NCBI RefSeq assembly: GCF_006542395.2
Contig: NZ_CP038231.1
Location: forward strand, 1,054,001-1,118,000
Source: Formicincola oecophyllae
GTDB taxonomy: Bacteria > Pseudomonadota > Alphaproteobacteria > Acetobacterales > Acetobacteraceae
Length of the DNA: 64,000 nucleotides
Direction: 5' to 3'
The notes beneath the pieces were generated by a model, which saw nothing but the letters and a program-made list of their open reading frames with translations, did no database searches and was not told the DNA's origin. A program made the position numbers and the translations under genes. This document shows, in pieces, positions 60,648 through 64,000 of the stretch; position 1 is the stretch's first letter, and every line of letters begins with the position of its first letter.

Positions 60648-62354
60648 ATGGCTTCTGCCACTGACAACATGACTGCGGGCGTTGAAGATTTTGCCGCCCT
60701 TCTTGATGAGACCCTGGGCGCTGCCGACACGGGTTTTGAAGGCTCTGTCGTTCGCGGCCGCGTTATCCGCCTTGCTGATGACCACGCCGTTGTGGACGTT
60801 GGCCTGAAAAGTGAAGGCCGCGTTCCCCTGCGGGAGTTCGGCCCAGCCGCCTCTGAGGTCAAGCCTGGCGACGTGCTTGAGCTTTACGTGGAACGCTATG
60901 AGGACCGTGACGGTTCCATCGTTCTTTCGCGTGAAAAAGCGCGCCGCGAGGAAGCCTGGACAGCGCTTGAGCGCGCCTTTGCCAACAACCAGCGCGTTAG
61001 CGGCAGCATTTATGGCCGCGTCAAGGGTGGCTTCACCGTTGACCTGGGCGGCGCCATGGCCTTCCTGCCAGGCAGCCAGGTTGACGTGCGCCCCGTGCGT
61101 GACGTGAGCGGCCTGATGGGCCAGCCGCAGCCGTTCCAGATCCTGAAAATGGACCGTGCGCGCGGCAACATCGTTGTCTCTCGCCGTGCCGTTCTTGAAG
61201 AGACTCGCGCCGAGCAGCGCTCTGAGCTTATTCAGGGCCTGAAGGAAGGCATGATCCTTGATGGCGTGGTCAAGAACATCACCGATTACGGTGCGTTCGT
61301 TGACCTGGGCGGCGTTGACGGGCTTCTGCACGTCACTGATATCGCTTGGAAGCGCATCAACCATCCTTCCGAAGCGCTGCAGATCGGCCAGCAAGTCCGC
61401 GTGCAGGTTATCCGCTTCAACCCGGAAACCCAGCGCATCTCCCTTGGCATGAAGCAGCTTGAGGCTGACCCCTGGGAGAACGTGGCCGTCAAATACCCTG
61501 TGCAGACCCGCTTCACGGGCCGCGTCACCAACATCACCGACTACGGCGCCTTTGTGGAGCTGGAGCCTGGCGTTGAAGGCCTGGTGCACGTCTCTGAAAT
61601 GTCCTGGACCAAAAAGAACGTCCACCCTGGCAAAATCGTGGCCACTTCCCAGGAAGTTGAGGTCATGGTGTTGGATGTGGACAGCGCCAAGCGCCGCATC
61701 TCCCTGGGCTTGAAGCAGGTTCAGCGCAACCCGTGGGAGCAGTTCGCCGAAGAGACCGAGATTGGCTCCGTCATTGAAGGCGAGATCCGCAACATCACGG
61801 AATTCGGCCTGTTCATTGGTCTGTCCCCTGACATTGACGGCATGGTCCACATGTCTGACCTCTCTTGGGACGAGCCTGGTGAAGTGGCGATGTCGCACTA
61901 TGAGAAGGGTCAGGTCGTCAAGGCCAAGATCCTCGACATCGATGCTGAGAAGGAGCGCATCTCCCTTGGCATCAAGCAGCTGGAGGAAGACCCCGCAGCA
62001 GATGTCCTGGCCCGTATCAACAAGGGTGACGTCGTTAACTGCGTTGTTTCCGCTGTGCAGAGCAACGGCATTGAAGTGAAGGTTGATGACGTCCTGACAG
62101 GCTTCATCCGCCGTGGCGAGCTGGCCCGCGACAAGGCAGAGCAACGTGCTGAGCGCTTCAATGTCGGCGACACTGTGGAAGCCAAGGTCATGGCTGTGGA
62201 TCCGGGCGCGCGCAAGCTTTCCCTGACCATTCGCGGCCGTGAAATGGAAGAGGACAAGCAGGCCCTCAACGAGTACGGCTCCGCTTCCGACAGCGGCGCG
62301 TCACTGGGTGACATCCTGGGTGCGGCCATCCGCCGCCGCAACCCGGAATCCTGA
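60648..62354 (+). CDS. rpsA: 30S ribosomal protein S1
   Basis: mRNA-binding ribosomal protein with six S1 (OB-fold) repeats: about 25-95, 110-180, 197-265, 282-352, 369-440 and 455-530. Repeats 3-5 are the most regular (GVVKNITDYGAFVDLGGVDG, GRVTNITDYGAFVELEPGVE, GEIRNITEFGLFIGLSPDID). 568 residues, with an acidic tail ending in an RRRNPES segment. ATG 60648 (MASATDNM) is the natural start; GGAAAC lies upstream. A strong terminator follows at 62478. Confidence 0.97.
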   Translation: MASATDNMTAGVEDFAALLDETLGAADTGFEGSVVRGRVIRLADDHAVVDVGLKSEGRVPLREFGPAASEVKPGDVLELYVERYEDRDGSIVLSREKARREEAWTALERAFANNQRVSGSIYGRVKGGFTVDLGGAMAFLPGSQVDVRPVRDVSGLMGQPQPFQILKMDRARGNIVVSRRAVLEETRAEQRSELIQGLKEGMILDGVVKNITDYGAFVDLGGVDGLLHVTDIAWKRINHPSEALQIGQQVRVQVIRFNPETQRISLGMKQLEADPWENVAVKYPVQTRFTGRVTNITDYGAFVELEPGVEGLVHVSEMSWTKKNVHPGKIVATSQEVEVMVLDVDSAKRRISLGLKQVQRNPWEQFAEETEIGSVIEGEIRNITEFGLFIGLSPDIDGMVHMSDLSWDEPGEVAMSHYEKGQVVKAKILDIDAEKERISLGIKQLEEDPAADVLARINKGDVVNCVVSAVQSNGIEVKVDDVLTGFIRRGELARDKAEQRAERFNVGDTVEAKVMAVDPGARKLSLTIRGREMEEDKQALNEYGSASDSGASLGDILGAAIRRRNPES

Positions 62355-62477
62355 TCCAGTTTTCTGGAAGCCCCATAAGGGGCCCGGGTGGCCAATATGC
62401 CTCCCAGGCCTGGGCGGTTTCCTGAAGCAGGTCATGGAGCAGTCCAGCGCTCCGTTTTGAGCGGTGGCTGACAAGAG

Positions 62478-62512
62478 AAAAGCCCATCCCTTTTCAGGGA
62501 TGGGCTTTTTCT
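62478..62512 (+). terminator. Rho-independent terminator of rpsA
   Basis: A perfect ten-base stem AGCCCATCCC (62481-62490) with GGGATGGGCT (62497-62506), loop TTTTCA, then a TTTTTC tail. It ends the aroA-cmk-rpsA transcript. Confidence 0.92.
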
Positions 62513-62592
62513 TATGGCAGTAGCTTAGGCAGCCCCTGACCTAAGGTATCGCGTGCAGGGGCCAAGCTGTGGCTGACCCCCACCCCAGACCA

Positions 62593-64000
62593 TCAGGGTG
62601 TGGGTTTGAAGCCTTTGGGCGCTGGCCCCAAAATAATGGTGGAGAGGTCCTCAGGCCTGATCCAGCGTGCGAAGGCTTTGCGCACCTTAATGGCCGTCAT
62701 GCTGTAGACGGCTTTGGCGCCTTCGTCTGGCGCGTTCAGGGGCAGGCCAAGGTCAATCATGCTCAGCCAGCTTTCAGCTAGATCATCGAAGCTGGAACGG
62801 CCCATGGGCATGCCGCGCAGCAACGTGGCTTTGGCCAGGGCCAATGTGTCGGGGGAGACCAGCGTGGTGCGTAGCGTCTTGATGTCCTCCAGCGCCAGTT
62901 TGCGGGCTGGTTCCACCTTGTCCGGGTCAGCGCCGAAGCTCACGGAGAATGTGGTGCGGGTGCGGCTGTAGCCAATGGAGCTGCCAGCGCCATAGACATA
63001 GCCTGTGCGCACACGCAGGTCCTGCAGCAATTTGGAGGCGAACCCGCCCCCCAGGATCTCATTACCCACCGCCAGCGCGTGGCGGTCTGGGTTGCGAACG
63101 TCAAGGCCCAGGGTCTCTGGTAGTTTGACGTCTGCTTGCGAACGGCCAGGGTCACTGACGTCAGCTTGGGAAGGTTTGCTGAGGGGCACAGGTGGAAGGG
63201 TGGTCGCTGGCGTGGGGCCTTCGTTTTTCCAATCGCCAAAGGCGGCGCGTACCTGCTTAACGGCCTCGTCATTGGTGATGTCGCCCATCACCACAATGGT
63301 GGTGAGGTCAGGCCGGTAAGTGTGGTGGTAATACGCTTTCACGTCGTCAAGCTTCAGGCTTTTGATGCTCTCTGGCGTAGCTTGGCGCAGTGTTGGGTCA
63401 TTGGCCGGAACAAGGGCTTTGCGCACGGCCCGCCCAAAACGGTAACCAGGTGATTCAAGAACGCCAGCCTGGGCACTGGCAGCCTGGGCCTGGATGATGC
63501 GGAAAGCCCCTTCAGGGAAGGCGGGGTGTAGCTCATGGTCAGCCAAAATGCCCAAGGCTTTGCTGAATACAGGCGTCAGCGTGCTGAGGCTGAAGGAAGA
63601 CCCAGCGCTCTCATCTGCCGCCAGGTTGTCCAGGTCACGCGCCAACTTCAGCCTGTCACGGGTGGTGCTGCCGAACAGGAACATCTGGTCTGTGATGTCA
63701 GCAACGCCTTCCTGGCCTTTGGGTTGTTCAAGGGCAGCATTCTGGCGGATGGACCCGACTAGCTCCACAGTGTGGCTGACATGCTCAGGCATAACCAGCA
63801 CCGTCAGCCCATTAGGCAGATGGGTCACTTGGGGCAATGGCATGGGTGGGGGCAGTGTCAGCTTGGCCAAAGGCGCTGATGCCCAGTCAGGAAGCGGCAC
63901 AACCGATTTGGGGGCGGCGCCAAAGGATTCAGTGCCCCCAAAACCCTTGTCCGCCAACACCTTGCCCTTGTCGCTGGGGGTGAGGATGGCTGTAATGGCA
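62593..64000 (-). CDS. M16 (insulinase-like) peptidase-family protein, C-terminal part
   Basis: The frame is open from the window edge to a TGA at 62593, so the N-terminus lies beyond 64000. The visible 468 residues hold a short linker, then an M16 domain starting near LPNGLTVLVMPEHVSHTVEL, with ITDQMFLFGSTTRDRLKL and the C-terminal lobe ILGGGFASKLLQDLRVRTGYVYG. The zinc motif HxxEH is absent, as in the second half of tandem M16 proteins of about 900 residues. It is probably the non-catalytic half; the active half would be outside the window. GTG 63960 is not the start. Confidence 0.85.
   Translation of the reverse strand, partial: AITAILTPSDKGKVLADKGFGGTESFGAAPKSVVPLPDWASAPLAKLTLPPPMPLPQVTHLPNGLTVLVMPEHVSHTVELVGSIRQNAALEQPKGQEGVADITDQMFLFGSTTRDRLKLARDLDNLAADESAGSSFSLSTLTPVFSKALGILADHELHPAFPEGAFRIIQAQAASAQAGVLESPGYRFGRAVRKALVPANDPTLRQATPESIKSLKLDDVKAYYHHTYRPDLTTIVVMGDITNDEAVKQVRAAFGDWKNEGPTPATTLPPVPLSKPSQADVSDPGRSQADVKLPETLGLDVRNPDRHALAVGNEILGGGFASKLLQDLRVRTGYVYGAGSSIGYSRTRTTFSVSFGADPDKVEPARKLALEDIKTLRTTLVSPDTLALAKATLLRGMPMGRSSFDDLAESWLSMIDLGLPLNAPDEGAKAVYSMTAIKVRKAFARWIRPEDLSTIILGPAPKGFKPTP

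Noticed and set aside
60549-62144. 531-codon ORF on the minus strand across rpsA
   Set aside because: It is entirely antisense to the clearly coding S1 protein gene; long opposite frames are common in GC-rich genes, and its translation shows no recognisable domain.

Overview
The window looks like core chromosome of an alphaproteobacterium, most likely an acetic acid bacterium (Acetobacteraceae). The evidence is the high GC, a circularly permuted two-piece tmRNA gene, the gene orders dapF-mtaB, hisZ-purA, ffs-dnaX-ybaB-recR and aroA-cmk-rpsA, a MucR/Ros regulator, an alpha-type SspB, a FYDLN-acid protein and a CP4-like class II EPSP synthase. A small-genome, insect-associated member (Bombella/Saccharibacter group) is possible, but that is inference. 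I saw no prophage, insertion sequence, CRISPR array, integrase or toxin-antitoxin pair.

Layout. 1-7.2 kb: the 3' end of an unknown gene, an aldo/keto reductase, galE overlapping a DUF1643 gene tail to tail, a lipoprotein lytic transglycosylase with a SPOR domain, a 72-residue orphan, an AbrB-type membrane protein and SspB. 7.4-15.2 kb: hldE with an AGE-family epimerase, a small membrane protein, the ssrA gene (minus strand), thyX with a possible 40-residue membrane peptide behind it, then a tight Nfu/nitroreductase/tsaB/rimI set and a TusA-like protein. 15.3-21.7 kb: mucR behind an AT-rich leader, fur-olsB-lnt, a dual-specificity phosphatase, a lipoprotein, Trm112 and CnoX.

21.9-33.4 kb: tRNA-Gly, an NAD(P)-dependent formate dehydrogenase with NADP-type cofactor residues, DUF488, a uracil-DNA glycosylase-family protein, ppa, tRNA-Met, ettA, a GNAT enzyme, argC, tRNA-Leu, a coiled-coil protein, serC-hisZ and purA. 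33.4-45.3 kb: dapF-mtaB-ftsY on the minus strand, a methyltransferase, a DEAD-box helicase, YqgE/AlgH, clpB, a class II cyclic-nucleotide phosphodiesterase and a DUF3465 protein.

45.4-64 kb: clpS-clpA, a D,D-carboxypeptidase, map-ggt, SRP RNA, dnaX-ybaB-recR, a pteridine-reductase-like SDR, a UbiC-like protein overlapping the FYDLN-acid gene, aroA-cmk-rpsA with a strong terminator, and the C-terminal part of an M16 peptidase-like protein cut by the window edge.

A recurring theme is protein quality control: ssrA, sspB, clpA, clpS, clpB, cnoX, ettA and map all lie here, though scattered rather than in one operon. I did not find a convincing undescribed multi-gene system. The best leads are the cofactor and active-site changes in the formate dehydrogenase, the CTG (or ATT) start of recR, the small ORF behind thyX, and over-representation of the palindrome CCATGG.
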